Notes: generated by a model not told the origin, from the sequence alone. 64,000 nt of DNA from Diphasiastrum complanatum (GCA_029204225.1 CM055102.1:12795484-12859483), one strand, 5' to 3'; counted from the first letter of the stretch, positions 14,777-28,378 are shown. A program made the numbers and translations.

Positions 14777-15480
14777 AGATGTTGGGCAAAGAACTTCATG
14801 CTATGTGTACACATCATTAAACCATTAACATTGTCAAATTAAAAAGATTTTATGTTCTCAAGAATATTGCCCAAGAACAGATCCAAAGGGATGTAAAGCT
14901 CTAGTCATTAGAGTTTACCTGATGTAAAGACCTAAATTGAAGGTGTTCTACCCTGCATGGGGAGGCTTAGAAGGTGTTTACTAAGAGTCAAGATATTGTG
15001 CAAACACCATGATAATCCTTTTAGTAGCCACCCTTTATGAGTTATTTTGATAAGTTTGTGCTCATGCTACTATTCAATGTCACTAGGTATGCATATCATT
15101 TGTAATGAATACATGGAATGAGTTACTTTTATGATTGTGTGCTAATGTCACAATATGCATATCATTTCTTAATTGTAGCTTTGGCATAATATGCTAAAAT
15201 AGAAAAAATGCTTGTTAGGCATAATGGATATCCTATATATAACTTGTCCATTGCGCAAGACATTTTATAAATAAGTTGTCCATTTTGCATGCAAAATTAT
15301 TTATCTAAAAATAAGTAATCTATTAATAGCCTTTTTTTCATACTAATGGATAGCCTATAAATAAAAGGGTGTATTCTTGGCCCATGACTGAAAATATATG
15401 CAGAGGCCCCACTCTCATCTAATGGTGTACCAAGTACCGATCAAACAAAAGAGAAGATTATACAATTGTTATACCTTGCT
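14777..15480 (+). repeat. Copy of CKX intron 1 repeat module
   Basis: Colinear with 6,330-7,068 in intron 1 of CKX copy A. Non-coding. It ends abruptly at the TACCTTGCTA word, where sequence of the transposase-like gene begins. Confidence 0.6.
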
Positions 15481-15538
15481 ATTGGATTTAATTTCAGCTA
15501 TGGTGATATTCTGTTAACTATCTGTTTTTTTTTGCAGA

Positions 15539-15640
15539 TCTGCATTAGTAGCTCCTCGGAATATTAAAGACAATGCTTCACTAGGAACGCCATTGTTCAC
15601 AATATTGACATACAAATCCACTGAGCGTATCGTGATGAAC
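15539..15640 (+). pseudogene. Truncated exon of unrecognised transposase-like gene
   Basis: The acceptor TTTTTTGCAG is followed by an open segment beginning SALVAPRNIKDNASL, as in the longer copy at 44,701 (-). Homology stops after about 100 bp at a junction with the TAGGACTTTAGAGAGC repeat. Confidence 0.5.
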
Positions 15641-16962
15641 AATAGGACTTTAGAGAGCTCTAAAAATTGTTTCATGAGTTGTAGGTGAATTAGTCAACTT
15701 TGGAGAGGCATCTAAAATTGCTTTGTGAGTTGTAGGTGTTGAAATGCTTAGAAAGCTTATAGATTCTCTCTCTCTCTATCTCTCTTTCAAAAACATGTGT
15801 GCACACATGCACTTATAAACAGAAATATCGATTTGTGTAGTTCTATCTCTGTAAGCCGTTCTCCTCGCTTTTTCAATGAGTGCAACTAACAATGGCCATT
15901 CAATAAATCATGCTAGAAAGCTCAGGGGCTGTAAGTGCAAGCCTATAGGAAATGATTATTTTTATTCCAATAAAGACACACAAATAGAAATTGATCATGA
16001 TGTGCACAAGATATGTGGCAGTATAACTCTTACCATCAAGAGTTGACCCTATCTACACAGGCTTCGCCTTATGGCATGCGTGCTCAAATTTCCTAAAGAT
16101 GTTGGGCAAAGAACTTCATGCTACGTGTACACATCATTAAAGCATTAACATTGTCAAATTTAAAAGATTTTATGTTCTCAAGGATATTGCCCAAGAACAG
16201 ATCCAAAGGGATGTAAAGCTCTAGTCATTAGAGTTTACCTGATGTAAAGACCTAAATTGAAGGTGTTCTACCCTGCATGGGGAGGCTTAGAAGGTGTTTA
16301 CTAAGAGTCAAGATATTGTGCAAACACCATGATAATCCTTTTAGTAGCCACCCTTTATGAGTTATTTTGATAAGTTTGTGCTCATGCTACTATTCAATGT
16401 CACTAGGTATGTATATCATTTGTAATGAATACCTAGAATGAGTTACTAAGCTAGTACAATTCTTTTTCATCTTTCATCAATGTAATGGCTGGATCTATGG
16501 TGTGCTTGTGCCACTGTAAATAGCACCTTTCTAACTTTGTTAAAGTAAAAGCAAAAGGTTATATACTCCATTTACCATGTATAACGTCCTTGCACAAATC
16601 ATTTTCATGTCTTCTATGCCCAATTAATGCTTGTACCTAATTGGTCCCTCAGATAAACCTATATCGTGCTAGGCCAAATAATCTAAACATTGCATATTAT
16701 GTAGCTCTTTAACCTTAAGGGTGTACCATAATCTCTTTCAACTACAACCTCCCTTGTTGAGTAGGATTAGCCTACAACTAACCTTGCATTAGACGAGTCT
16801 AGTTGGTAATAGGCAATTGCTTGAATGAAACTCGAGATAACTTTGCATAGTTAATTGTTCAATTATAGCTTTAGCTAGTCCATGAAAAATTAAAAATCAA
16901 TGGACGTGATGCATGAGAGTAGATTGCACCAAACTATCACTAAGTAGCTAAGGTTTATGATC
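15641..16962 (+). repeat. Mosaic of two repeat modules
   Basis: 15,643-16,447 matches 5,823-6,720 (intron 1, including a short CT tract and the coding-like fragment at 15,850-16,100). 16,448-16,962 matches 10,282-10,790 (CKX 3' module). The joins are abrupt and no gene spans them. The inverse of the second join is seen at 27,715 and 51,696. Confidence 0.6.
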
Positions 16963-19189
16963 AAATTTAAAAGATTTTATGTTCTCAAGGATATTGCCCA
17001 AGAACAGATCCAAAGGGATGTAAAGCTCTAGTCATTAGAGTTTACCTGATGTAAAGACCTAAATTGAAGGTGTTCTACCCTGCATGGGGAGGTTTAGAAG
17101 GTGTTTACTAAGAGTCAAGATATTGTGCAAACACCATGATAATCCTTTTAGTAGCCACCCTTTATGAGTTATTTTGATAAGTTTGTGCTCATGCTACTAT
17201 TCAATGTCACTAGGTATGTATATCATTTGTAATGAATACCTAGAATGAGTTACTTTTATGATTGTGTGCTAATGTCACAATATGCATATCATTTCTTAAT
17301 TGTAGCTTTGGCATAATATGCTAGAATAGAAAAAATGCTTGTTAGGCATAATGGATATCCTATATATAACTTGTCCATTGCGCAAGACATTTTATAAACA
17401 AGTTGTCCATTTTGCATGCAAATTTATTTATCTATAAATAAGTAATCTATTAATAGCCTTTTTTTTTCATACTGATGGATAGCCTATAAATAAAAGGGTG
17501 TATTCTTGGCACAGGACTGAAAATATATGCAGAGGCCCCACTCTCATCTGATGGTGTAGCAAGTATCGATCAAACAAAAGAGAAGATTATGCAACTGTTA
17601 TACCTTGCTAAAGAGTTTTATTAGGATGAGACCGTCCGTGCAACCTCGAAGTCATGGTGAGTAAGTAGACCATCCATAAATAAAGTATCCATTCTCCAAT
17701 ATGGTCTATAGATAAATTATCCATGTAACAGTTCCATATAGGAGTCCCCTTGCCTTGGGGCCTTCCCAACATAATAATTATTGAATTTTTTTTGACTATT
17801 TATATATAGAAAGTTTGAAAAGCATTATCCATGCAAGCACTACTTGTCTGACTTTTTAAAAAAACGATGCAGTATCTTATGTTTTCGTAAAGTAATTATG
17901 ACTCTCTACTAAAAAAATAAAAAATCAAGTGAATGATTGTGCCATGTAATGGATGTGTCTCAACCAAATACAATGGGAAAAAGAACTTAGGATAGTGTTC
18001 ATGTAGAGGGGAAGGTTCGAGGCCGGGACCCTTTCCCAACATAAAAGCATCACTAATTTTGGTATTATAGTAAATGTTATATTTTTAGACTTGTTTCATG
18101 GATCTTACATGTTTAAGTATAGGGGAAGGCCCACTCCCCGAGGGCCTTCCCCTACCGTGATAACCAACAGATTTTTTTTTTTCAAAAAATAGTGAGTAGC
18201 ATACCTATGACTTTCTAAAAATAAAAAGTTTGAGATTTAAACGAGGCCAAATTTTCTAAAAATAATGATAACTACATTATCACACTTTCTAAAAATAGCA
18301 ACTGAATTTTACAAAATTGTAAAATGCTTTTATGATTGTCTAAAAATAGTAATAGTTCCTTACACATTTATTGTTGCATAAATTCATGCAATAATAATTT
18401 CAGGTCTAATATTGTGCCATTTAAGGCTTCCCCAAACTACAATACGAAACAAAATTGGAGGTTGCAACGCAATCTTAATGCATTCTATTTATAACAGGCA
18501 CACCTTGCACATTTGTAAAGTTATTTTCAGCAAGGCATTTTTGTGCACTTAATAGTTCTGGATGTAAAGAAAAAAATTCAGTGATGCTTTAGGCATGCAA
18601 TTGATAAACCTTTTATTCATAATAAATAAATCGCTCGAACTATGCAATAAACCAGCCTGGCCATTCTATAGTACAAATTCTTCCTCTTATCGTAATGCCT
18701 TGTGCTCAGGTGTCCTTTGTATTTTGGGACCACCTCCAGGAGCATAATGTCCATCCAATTTTCTCTCTCATAATAATCTATCATTCTCTCTCCTCTCTCC
18801 GGTGGAAATCACATTCTCTATCCGTTGGAATGCACGTTCTCTCTCCTCTCTCCGGTGGAATGTGTATCTGCTATGAGGCAGCTCGTCATTGGCTGTCCAC
18901 ATCCACATTCCCCCACAAACGTAAAAAAAAAAAGGAAAAAAAAACCTTCGCGCAATGGCATTACGTAGTTGGAGGCCCAAAGCCCTTGGGCCTTCCTTGC
19001 TAGTCCGGGCCGCCTAAGCAAAGAAGGCCCTCAGGCGCCCCCCCCCCACCCCCCCCCGGCCCCCCCCCCTCCCTCCCTCTCTTCACTATAACCTTACATG
19101 CCTAGTTTCATATTAACTTTCTTTTAGAACAAGAGATAGTAATGGAGAAGTAAAATGGACGATACCTGAATTATATATGGAATTGGCAT
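16963..19189 (+). repeat. Second copy of CKX intron 1 (3' two thirds)
   Basis: Colinear with 6,410-8,612. It keeps the four GGAAGGCCC/GGGCCTTCC hairpins (near 17,744, 18,006, 18,120 and 18,973-19,035). A C-rich homopolymer stretch (19,037-19,070) has expanded compared with copy A. There is no exon 1 upstream. Confidence 0.7.
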
Positions 19190-19317
19190 GAAAAGAAGAG
19201 ATAGTGATATGCTCCGAACACCAACATGCAGATCTCTTCTACTCGGTGTTAGGAGGTCTGGGACAATTCGCTATCATAACTAAAGCCAAAATCCGCCTCC
19301 ATCATGTTCCTCCTAAG
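19190..19317 (+). pseudogene. CKX: CKX copy B exon 2
   Basis: Same 42 codons as copy A with few substitutions, motif VLGGLGQF intact. Acceptor destroyed (CAT in place of CAG). Confidence 0.88.
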
Positions 19318-19482
<165 letters not shown>

Positions 19483-19748
19483 GTGAAATGGGTTGGAGCT
19501 TACTACTCAGATTTTTTGGCTTTACGAAAGATCAGGAGATGCTGATTTCACAAGGAAAGGAGAATTCTTTTGATTATATCGAAGGGTCCGTGTTGGTTAA
19601 AGGTAAAGATCTGAATAGCTGGAAGATGGAGTCCCATACATTAGAAGACGTGAATTCCAATGTCACGATAGAATCAGATGTTCCAGTCCTTTATTGTTTG
19701 GAGCTCACCAAGGCCTATTTTGAGCGTGAATCAAACTTGATAGGCAAG
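19483..19748 (+). pseudogene. CKX: CKX copy B exon 3, frameshifted
   Basis: One base shorter than copy A in the GGCTTTTACG stretch, which puts the rest (KDQEMLISQGKENSFDYIEG) out of frame. The donor AAG/GTAGTC is intact. Confidence 0.88.
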
Positions 19749-19932
19749 GTAGTCTGTTGTCATTATCACGTTTAATACAATGATAAGTGTTATGATATTG
19801 CAGTCACGTTAAGATAAATAACTTTTGATTATGGCTCCAGTTACAAGCTCTGCTCATTTTACAAAAATTTTTAATTCGCTTGTGATCTGCTTAAGCTTCG
19901 AGTGACTTGAAATTTTCTTTTGTGCCACGCAG

Positions 19933-20195
19933 AAGTTAAATTCATTGTTAGAACCGCTTCATTATCTTCCATCCGAAATCAGCATCATAGGTGCTTCGTA
20001 TTTGGGCTTTCTCGACAGGGTCCACAACAAGGAAAGAGATACCCGAAAGTCAGGTCTCTGGTACACTCCTCACCCGTGGTTGAACTTATTCATTCCCAAG
20101 AGCCGGATTATAGAGTTTGATGCTTGGGTTTTTAAGCAAAAGTTGAGCGGAGACATAAACGGACCGATGCTTGTCTATCCCCTCAACCATAACAA
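19933..20195 (+). pseudogene. CKX: CKX copy B exon 4, open
   Basis: 263 bp, in frame throughout, from KLNSLLEPLHYLPSEIS to the split Lys codon before GTAAG. Contains FLDRVH and WLNLFIPKSRI. Confidence 0.9.
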
Positions 20196-20355
20196 GTAAG
20201 TCCTCTATTCAACTATTGTCTTCATTTCTGCATGTTCTTACTGGGAAATTAAAATTAAATGCAACAAAAGACGAGTCCAGACTGAGATCCAAAGATTATC
20301 ATACTCGTTGATGACAACTAGTGATTACAACCCTTCCTTTGCCACTGTTGTATAG

Positions 20356-20669
20356 ATGGGATTCCCGGATGTCTGCGGTGACACCTAGCGAAGACATCTT
20401 CTACGAAGTAGGACAACTCGGATATGCATCACCACGCTCAACTCCAACAGCAGAAACGTTAATGGATCAAAATAGCAAGATATTATATTTCTGCAGAACA
20501 AAATCCATCGAGTACAAACAATATCTTCCACACTACGTCAATCAGGACAAATGGAGAACCCATTTTTACCGTTTTTCCTTGATTCCGTGAATGAAAACTG
20601 AGGTACGATCCCAAAGCCATTTTGTCTCCTGGTCAAAGAATTTTTCGGAGGAGCAAAACTCTTTCCTAA
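20356..20669 (+). pseudogene. CKX: CKX copy B exon 5, truncated by deletion
   Basis: Open from WDSRMSAVTP to HFYRF. A two-base loss then brings in a TGA at 20,588-20,590. The downstream homology to SPGQRIF continues out of frame. Confidence 0.88.
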
Positions 20670-21328
20670 AGCAGATAATGGTTCACCTCAAAGAAGTGAT
20701 GTGAACAAGACGGGATGCTGAGTTTTCTATTGGGAAGCATAAGACTTAAATAAATGGTGTGCCTAAAACTGTGAATAGTTGATATTTGATAGGATACTCT
20801 TAAATCATGAGAACAGGATTATGATGTACCTGTAAAGTTAGTCTGCGAGCTCGGATCAGTCTTTGCTCCTCCAGAGTTATGGGAAGAAGCCTGGAGCATT
20901 GATGCATTCTCCAGGTTGTCTGCAAACTCACATGCAAGCACCATTTGTCATAAATGCAAAGGCTTATATAATATTCTTTCCTGTGAAGGGTAAAATGTGA
21001 AGTGTAAACTTACATGGGTGCCAATTGAGCTGGGTAAGAGACAATTTTGTCACTCTCACACGTGTTCAACACGTTGGGTAACTGTGTCTTGTCACTCATA
21101 CATAGCTTAACTTGTTGACATCTTGGAGTCATGTGCTCTATGACGATTAAACTCGATCACTTATTACTCAATGTACACCATATATTTGTGCATAAAATAT
21201 GTGAGCACAAGTAACAATGAAGCTACATAACCATATCACTATCTATAAAAGATGCGGGTACAAGTAGCAAGGTTGCTACTTAATCAATATGCTCCATGAC
21301 TATAAAAAAAAAGCATTGAAGCTTCGTG
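20670..21328 (+). other. CKX copy B 3' flank
   Basis: Non-coding. Colinear with 11,468-12,128, and inverted at 29,378-28,857, with which it shares diagnostic variants in the possible 90 bp exon (20,830-20,919, -). Confidence 0.55.
20830..20919 (-). other. Possible 90 bp exon, antisense, second copy
   Basis: Same borders as 11,717-11,628: preceded by GCAG and followed by GTACATC on the minus strand, with one frame open over all 90 bp. Confidence 0.25.
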
Positions 21329-21688
21329 CATAGTTGCATATAATTCGTATTTTATAGTAATATACCATATAACAAACATAGTATATAAATATGTACAATA
21401 CAACATATTATACATTTTTGATCACTATATTATCATTTTCAATAGTTGAACTCAAGAACAAAAATGAGATTATTTTATCTTAGTATTCATCCCTTCAAAC
21501 ATAAACATAAGAACAAAATTCTAAAGAAAACCGTGGATCACATATGAGTTATTAGATAAAAACTTGTCAATTGTGAAAAGGTACAGGTATGGCTATCTAT
21601 TAGCTATACGTATTTTTTAGCCAAAAGAAGTATAATACACGTATTAATGGCACCGTATTATATGCTTGTATTGTATGATGCAACTATG
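21329..21688. mobile_element. hAT-like MITE, copy 2 (360 bp)
   Basis: Terminal CATAGTTGCAT (left) with its diverged complement on the right; flanks GCTTCGTG and GTTTGGTG. Confidence 0.55.
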
Positions 21689-21696
21689 GTTTGGTG

Positions 21697-22763
21697 AAGC
21701 AACTACCTAGCAAATTGGAGTCAAACTCTAGAGCATAACTTATAAGTAGAACAAAGAAAGTACCCTCCACCTCACCACTTATTCGAAGACAAAGCCACAT
21801 AAGGTTCTCATCATGATCAACTTTTATTTTTGTGTCCTTATTGGAATAAAAATAATCATTTCCTATAGTCTCGAAGTATATATTATTATCATGTGATAAC
21901 AACATTAGTTTTAACCTTATTAGTTATACATTCTTAATATCAATAGATGAGTTATAAGAGGAGAGTTTCTATTTAAAAACATGAATAGTCTCAAAATAGT
22001 GGTTTTTGTGTTAGTCCTAAATTGTATGGATAGATGCCGATTGACTCCCCACTAAAGAGGTATATGACTTTGCATTTAGAAAATCCTTTGATCCATTAGT
22101 CGATAAATTGAAAAGGGAGGGTCATCCTCCATAGTCAATTCTTTTGAAACATATAAACTTGTTGTTCACTATAAATATAGAGAATGTACTCAACTTAAAT
22201 CCTAACCGTTAATTCTTGTATTGTTTTGATATGTTCATGCAGAACGGGCATCGAGATGGGTTTTGATATTTTGAGAGTAAATTTTTTGCACATTTTGTGA
22301 GTTTCTTCTATCCATGCTCCAACAAAAAAGTAGCACATGGTGTGCTACTCTGTTTATCCGTCAAAAACTGTAATAGATGTCAAAATTGACACTAGTATTG
22401 CATGTCACTTTTTGACGTCCAAGGCACCAAAAACATGTTGAACTAACTCGTGCATATGGACTTCCACGTTAGGTTTTGGTAGTCGAATGCGATGTACAGT
22501 TGGATGCTGGATTGTGACGTCCACATGGACGTTGAATAGCAACGTCCACATGGGCCTCAGAATGTGATGTTCATGTGGACAACCTTGATCAGTGTCCTAC
22601 TGATGGCTCCTACGGAGCTAGTTGGCGTAGGCATCATTTTGCGACACGTTTTATAGTTGTCAAAATTCGACGACCCTGTTGTGACATGTTTTGTGGCACC
22701 TTTGTAGATTCAAAAAACCTAAATGTGTGATTTCACATTGGAAATCATGGCAAGTGTTGTAGT
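21697..22763 (-). mobile_element. Transposon-terminus module, inverted, with deletion
   Basis: Reading the minus strand from 22,764 the CACTACAACACT terminus is followed by the same subterminal DNA as 13,719-14,300. At about 21,880 it jumps to a piece of the coding-like fragment (21,880-21,790), then to the MITE flank. The region 21,880-22,763 runs in the same direction as 45,925-46,820. No intact gene. Confidence 0.45.
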
Positions 22764-22764
22764 G

Positions 22765-24002
22765 ATCCCTTGTCTACCTATAAGTAATAAGTAGGTGTAT
22801 TCTACTCTCATGCATAATGTCCTCACTAGCAATTTTTTGCATGGACTCCAATTCAAGTTATAGTTAAACTATGAATTATCTTGAGTTTTTCTAAAGTTAA
22901 CAACTAATATATTTTTAACTTGTCGTCGTAATCTTCCCATATGTTGTAAGTTGATGTATCATCTGTGGTCATGATTCCAAGATAGTACCTAGAAGCATTA
23001 GTCAATGTAACAAATTCCCTAGTTTGTGTGTGTGTATGTGTGTGTGTGTGTGCGCGCGCGCGCGCATGTGCTTGAGGTGATCGTAAACCTTAGCTACTTA
23101 GTGATAGTTAGGTGCAATCTACTATCATGCATCATGTCCATTGATTTTTAATTTTTCATGGACTAGCTAAAGCTATGATTGAACAATTAACTATGCAAAG
23201 TTATCTTGAGTTTCATTCAAGCAATTGCCTACTACCAACTAGACTCGTCTAATGCAAGGTTAGTTGTAGGCTACTCCTACTCAAGAAGGGAGGTTGTAGT
23301 TGAACGAGATTATGGTACACACCCTTAAGGTTAAAGAGCTACATAATATGCAATGTTTAGATTGTTTGGCCTAGCTCGATATAGGTTTAACTGAGGGACC
23401 AATTAGGTACAAGCATTAATTGGGCATAGAAGACTTGAAAATGAATTGTGCAAGGACGTTATACATGGTAAATGGAGTATATAGCCTTTTGCTTTTACTT
23501 TAACAAAGTTAGAAAGGTGCTATTTACAGTGGCACAAGCACACCATAGATCCAGCCATTGCATTGATGAAAGATGAAAAATAATTGTTCTAGCTTAGTAA
23601 GAAGTTTTGATGGAGTTGATAATTTTGAGAGCATCATAAACATTCATTGAGCACATTTTCTTCTTCGTCTAAGCTAGCTTGCATGGAAGACCCCTACATC
23701 GTTTGCTCTTTCTGATTTTGCTTCGTCTAGCTCAGGGGAGAATGTTGGATACAACAAGTCACTATGATATTCATAGATGGGTGGTGAGCAACTCTCCAAT
23801 GTTTTGTTTGAAAATTCCATGTTCAAGGTCTTTGAGATAGTAGTCCTAGTGATGTCAACTCTCTTATTGAATGCCCTATCATAAAAATTTCCTAAGATTT
23901 GTCTTCCAATAAGTGGTGAGGTGGAGGGTACTTTCTTTGTTCTACTTATAATTTATGCTCTAGAGTTTGACTCCAATTTGCTAGGTAGTTGCTTCACCAG
24001 AC
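22765..24002. repeat. CG/GT-microsatellite module, inverted
   Basis: Inverse of 12,499-13,718, with a GT/GC tract at about 23,022-23,065. Non-coding. Confidence 0.6.
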
Positions 24003-24363
24003 CATAGTTGCATCGTATAATACAAGCATATAATACGGTGCCATAAAATACGTATATTATACTTTTTTTGCCTAAAAAATACGTATAGCTAATAGATAGC
24101 CGTACCTGTACCTTTTGACAATTGACAAGTTTTTATCAAATAATTCATATGTGATCCACGGTTTTCTTTAGAATTTTGTTCTTATGTTTATGTTTGAAGG
24201 GATGAATACTAAGATAAAATAATCTCATTTTTGTTCTTGAGTTAAACTATTGAAAATGATAATATAGTGATAAAAAATGTATAATATGTTGTATTGTACA
24301 TATTTATATACTACGTTTGTTATATGGTATATTATTATAAAATACGTATTATATGCAACTATG
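24003..24363. mobile_element. hAT-like MITE, copy 3 (361 bp)
   Basis: CATAGTTGCAT at the left and ATGCAACTATG at the right are exact inverted ends. Flanks CACCAGAC and CACCAAGC. Confidence 0.6.
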
Positions 24364-24371
24364 CACCAAGC

Positions 24372-24774
24372 TTCAATGCTTTTTTTTTATAGTCATGGAG
24401 CATATTGATTAAGTAGCAACCTTGCTACTTGTACCCGCATCTTTTATAGATAGTGATATGGTTATGTAGCTTCATTGTTACTTGTGCTGACATTTTTTAT
24501 GCACAAATACATGGTGTACATTGAGTAATAAGTGATCGAGTTTAATCGTCATAGAGCACATGACTCCAAGATGTCAACAAGTTAAGCTATGTATGAGTGA
24601 CAAGACACAGTTACCCAACGTGTTGAACACGTGTGAGAGTGACAAAACATTGTCTCTTACCCAGCTCAATTGGCACCCATGTAAATTTACACTTCACATT
24701 TTACCCTTCACAGGAAAGAATATTATATAAGCCTTTGCATTTATGACAAATGGTGCTTGCATGTGAGTTTGCAG
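24372..24774. other. Non-coding 3' module, inverted
   Basis: Inverse of 11,718-12,120. No gene seen. Confidence 0.5.
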
Positions 24775-24864
24775 ACAACCTGGAGAATGCATCAATGCTC
24801 CAGGCTTCTTCCCATAACTCTGGAGAAGCATAGACTGATTGGAGCTCGCAGACTAACTTTACAG
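24775..24864 (+). other. Possible 90 bp exon, third copy
   Basis: TTTGCAG before and GTACATC after. One frame is open (30 codons, ending RRLTLQ), while the frame that is open in the copies at 20,919 and 52,433 has a TAG here. Confidence 0.25.
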
Positions 24865-25024
24865 GTACATCATAATCCTGTTCTCATTATTTAAGAGTAT
24901 CCTATTAAATATCAACTATTCACAATTTCAGGCTCACCATTTATTTAAGTCTTATGCTTCCCAACAGAAGACTCAGCAGCCCGTCTTGTTCACATCACTT
25001 CTTTGGGGTGAACGATTTTCTGCT

Positions 25025-25340
25025 TTAGGAAAGAGTTTTGCTCCTCCAAAAAATTCTTTGACCAGGAGAGAGAATGGCTTTGGGATCGTACCTCAATTTT
25101 CTTCCACAAAATCTAAACCACAAACGGTCAAAATGGGTTCTCCATTCGTCCTAATTGACGTAGTGTGGAAGATATTGTTTGTACTTGATGGATTTTGTTG
25201 TACAGAAATATAATATCTTGCTATTTTGATCCATTAACATTTCTGCTGTTGGAGCTGAGCGTGGTGATGCATATCCGACTAGTCCTACTGCGTAGAAGAT
25301 GTCTTCGCTAGGTGTCACCGCAGACAGCCGGGAATCCCAT
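25025..25340 (-). pseudogene. CKX: Solo CKX exon 5 with stop and lost acceptor
   Basis: Homologous to 11,152-11,467. The acceptor is changed (TATATAT in place of TATATAG), a TAG interrupts the frame just after YLPHYVN, and other substitutions are few. It lies in inverted orientation to 11,152 with a shared axis near 18,240. Confidence 0.88.
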
Positions 25341-26617
25341 ATATATAACAGTGCAAAGGAAGGGTTGCAATCAATAATTGTCATCAACGAGTATGATAAT
25401 GTTTGGATAAGTAATAGGTAGGTGTATTCTACTCTCATGCATAATGTCCTCACTAGCAATTTTTTGCATGGACTCCAATTCAAGTTATAGTTAAACTATG
25501 AATTATCTTGAGTTTTTCTAAAGTTAACAACTAATATATTTTTAATTTGTCGTCGTAATCTTCCCATATGTTGTAAGTTGATGTATCATCTATGGTTATG
25601 ATCCCAAGATAGTACCTAGGAGCATTAGTCAATGTAACCAATTCCCTAGTTTGTGTGTGTGTGTGTGTGTGTGCGCACCCGAATGTGCTTGAGGTGATCA
25701 TAAACCTTAGCTACTTAGTGATAGTTTGGTGCAATCTACTCTCATGCATCATGTCCATTGATTTTTAATTTTTCATGGACTAGCTAAAGCTATGATTGAA
25801 CAATTAACTATGCAAAGTTATCTTGAGTTTCATTCAAGCAATTGCCTATTACCAACTAGACTCGTCTAATGCAAGGTTAGTTGTAGGCTAATCCTACTCA
25901 ACAAGGGAGGTTGTAGTTGAAAGAGATTACGGTACACCCTTAAGGTTAAAGAGCTACATAATATGCAATGTTTAGATTATTTGGCCTAGCTCGATATAGG
26001 TTTAATTGAGGGACCAATTAGGTACAAGCATTAATTGGGCATAGAAGACTTGAAACTGATTTGTGCAAGGACGTTATACATGGTAAATGGAGTATATAAC
26101 CTTTTGCTTTTACTTTAACAAAGTTAGGAAGGTGCTATTTATAGTGGCACAAGCACACCATAGATCCAGCCATTGCATTGGTGAAAGATGAAAAAGAATT
26201 GTTCTAGCTTAGTAAGAAGTTTTATTGGAGTTGATAATTTTGAGAGCATCATAAACATTCATTGAGCACATTTTCTTTTTCGTCTAAGCTAGCTTGCATG
26301 GAAGACCCCTACATCGTTTGCTCTTTCTGATTTTGCTTCGTCTAGCTCAGGGGAGAAAGTTGGATACAACAAGTCACTATGATATTCATAGATGGGTGGT
26401 GAGCAACTCTCCAATGTTTTGTTTGAAAATTCCATGTTCAAGGTCTTTGAGATAGTAGCCCTAGTGATGTCAACTCTTTTATTGAATGCCCTATCATAAA
26501 AATTTCCTAAGATTTGTCTTCCAATAAGTGGTGAGGTGGAGGGTACTTTCTTTGTTCTACTTATAAGTTATGCTCTAGAGTTTGACTCCAATTTGCTAGT
26601 TAGTTGCTTCACCAAAC
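25341..26617. repeat. CA/GT-microsatellite module joined to intron 4 remnant
   Basis: Inverse of 11,100-9,900-type sequence: about 50 bp of CKX intron 4, then the module with a GT tract (25,651-25,673). Direct repeat of 49,377-50,653. No gene. Confidence 0.6.
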
Positions 26618-26977
26618 CATAGTTGCATCGTATAATACAAGCATATAATACGGTGCCATATAATATGTGTATTATATTTTTTTGGCTAAAAAATACGTAT
26701 AGCTAATAGATAGCCGTACCTATACCTTTTGACAATTGACAAGTTTTTATCAAATAATTCATATGTGATCCACGATTTTCTTTGGAATTTTGTTCTTATG
26801 TTTATGTTTGAAGGGATGAACACTAAGATAAAATAATCTCATTTTTGTCCTTGAGTAAAACTATCGAAAATTAGAATATAGTGATCAAATATGTATAATA
26901 CGTTGTATTATACATATTTATATAATACGTTAATTATATGGTATATTACTATAAAATACGTATTATATGCAACTATG
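26618..26977. mobile_element. hAT-like MITE, copy 4 (360 bp)
   Basis: Exact CATAGTTGCAT/ATGCAACTATG ends; flanks CACCAAAC and CACCAAGC. Confidence 0.6.
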
Positions 26978-26985
26978 CACCAAGC

Positions 26986-28378
26986 TTCAATGCTTTTTTT
27001 TATAGTCATGAAGCATATTGATTAAGTAGCAACCTTGCTACTTGTACCCGCATCTTTTATAGATAGTGATATGGTTATGTAGCTTCCTTGTTAATTGTGC
27101 TGACATTGTACTTGCTACACCATTAGATGAGAATGGGGCCTCTGCATATATTTTCAGTCATGGGCCAAGAATACACCCTTTTATTTATAGGCTATCCATT
27201 AGTATTAAAAAAAAAAGGCTATTAATAGATTACTTATTTATAGATAAATGATTCTGCATGCAAAATGGACAACTTATTTATAAAATGTCTTGCGCAATGG
27301 ACAAGTTATCTATAGGAAATCCATTATGCCTAACAAGCATTTTTTCTATTCTAGCATATTGTGCCAGAGCTACAATTAAGAAATGATATGCATATTGTGA
27401 CATTAGCACACAATCATAAAAGTAACTCTTTCTAGGCATTCATTACAAATGATATACATACCTAGTGACATTGAATAGTAGCATGAGCACAAACTTATCA
27501 AAATAACTCATAAAGGGTGGCTACTGAAAGGATTATCATGGTGTTTGCAGAATATCTTGATGCTTAGTAGACACCTTCTAAACCTCCCCATGCAGGGTAG
27601 AACACCTTCAATTTAGGTCTTTACATCAGGTAAACTCTAATGACTAGAGGTTTACATCCCTTTGGATCTGTTCTTGGGCAATATCCTTGAGAACATAAAA
27701 TCTTTTAAATTTGATCATAAACCTTAGCTACTTAGTGATAGTTTGGTGCAATCTACTCTCATGCATCATGTCCATTGATTTTTAATTTTTCATGGACTAG
27801 CTAAAGCTATAATTGAACAATTAACGATGCAAAGTTATCTCGAGTTTCATTCAAGCAATTGCCTATTACCAACTAGACTCGTCTAATGCAAGGTTAGTTG
27901 TAGGCTAATCCTACTCAACAAGGGAGGTTGTAGTTGAAAGAGATTATGGTACACCCTTAAGGTTAAAGAGCTACATAATATGCAATGTTTAGATTATTTG
28001 GCCTAGCACGATATAGGTTTAACTGAGGGACCAATTAGGTACAAGCATTAATTGGGCATAGAAGACTTGAAAATGATTTGTGCAAGGACGTTATACATGG
28101 TAAATGGAGTATATAACCTTTTGCTTTTACTTTAACAAAGTTAGAAAGGTGCTATTTACAGTGGCACAAGCACACCATAGATCCAGCCATTGCATTGATG
28201 AAAAATGAAAAAGAATTGTTCTAGCTTAGTAAGAAGTTTTGTTGGAGTTGATAATTTTGAGAGCATCATAAACATTCATTGAGCACATTTTCTTCTTCGT
28301 CTAAGCTAGCTTGCATGGAAGACCCCTACATCATTTGCTCTTTCTGATTTTGCTTCGTCTAGCTCAGGGGAGAAAGTT
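26986..28378. repeat. Mosaic of 3' module and intron 1 module
   Basis: 26,986-27,107 is the 3' module. At about 27,107 it jumps to the inverse of intron 1 DNA (27,108-27,715), then at 27,716 to the inverse of 16,448-16,962. Both joins recur at 51,146 and 51,696, so they predate the direct duplication. No gene. Confidence 0.6.
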
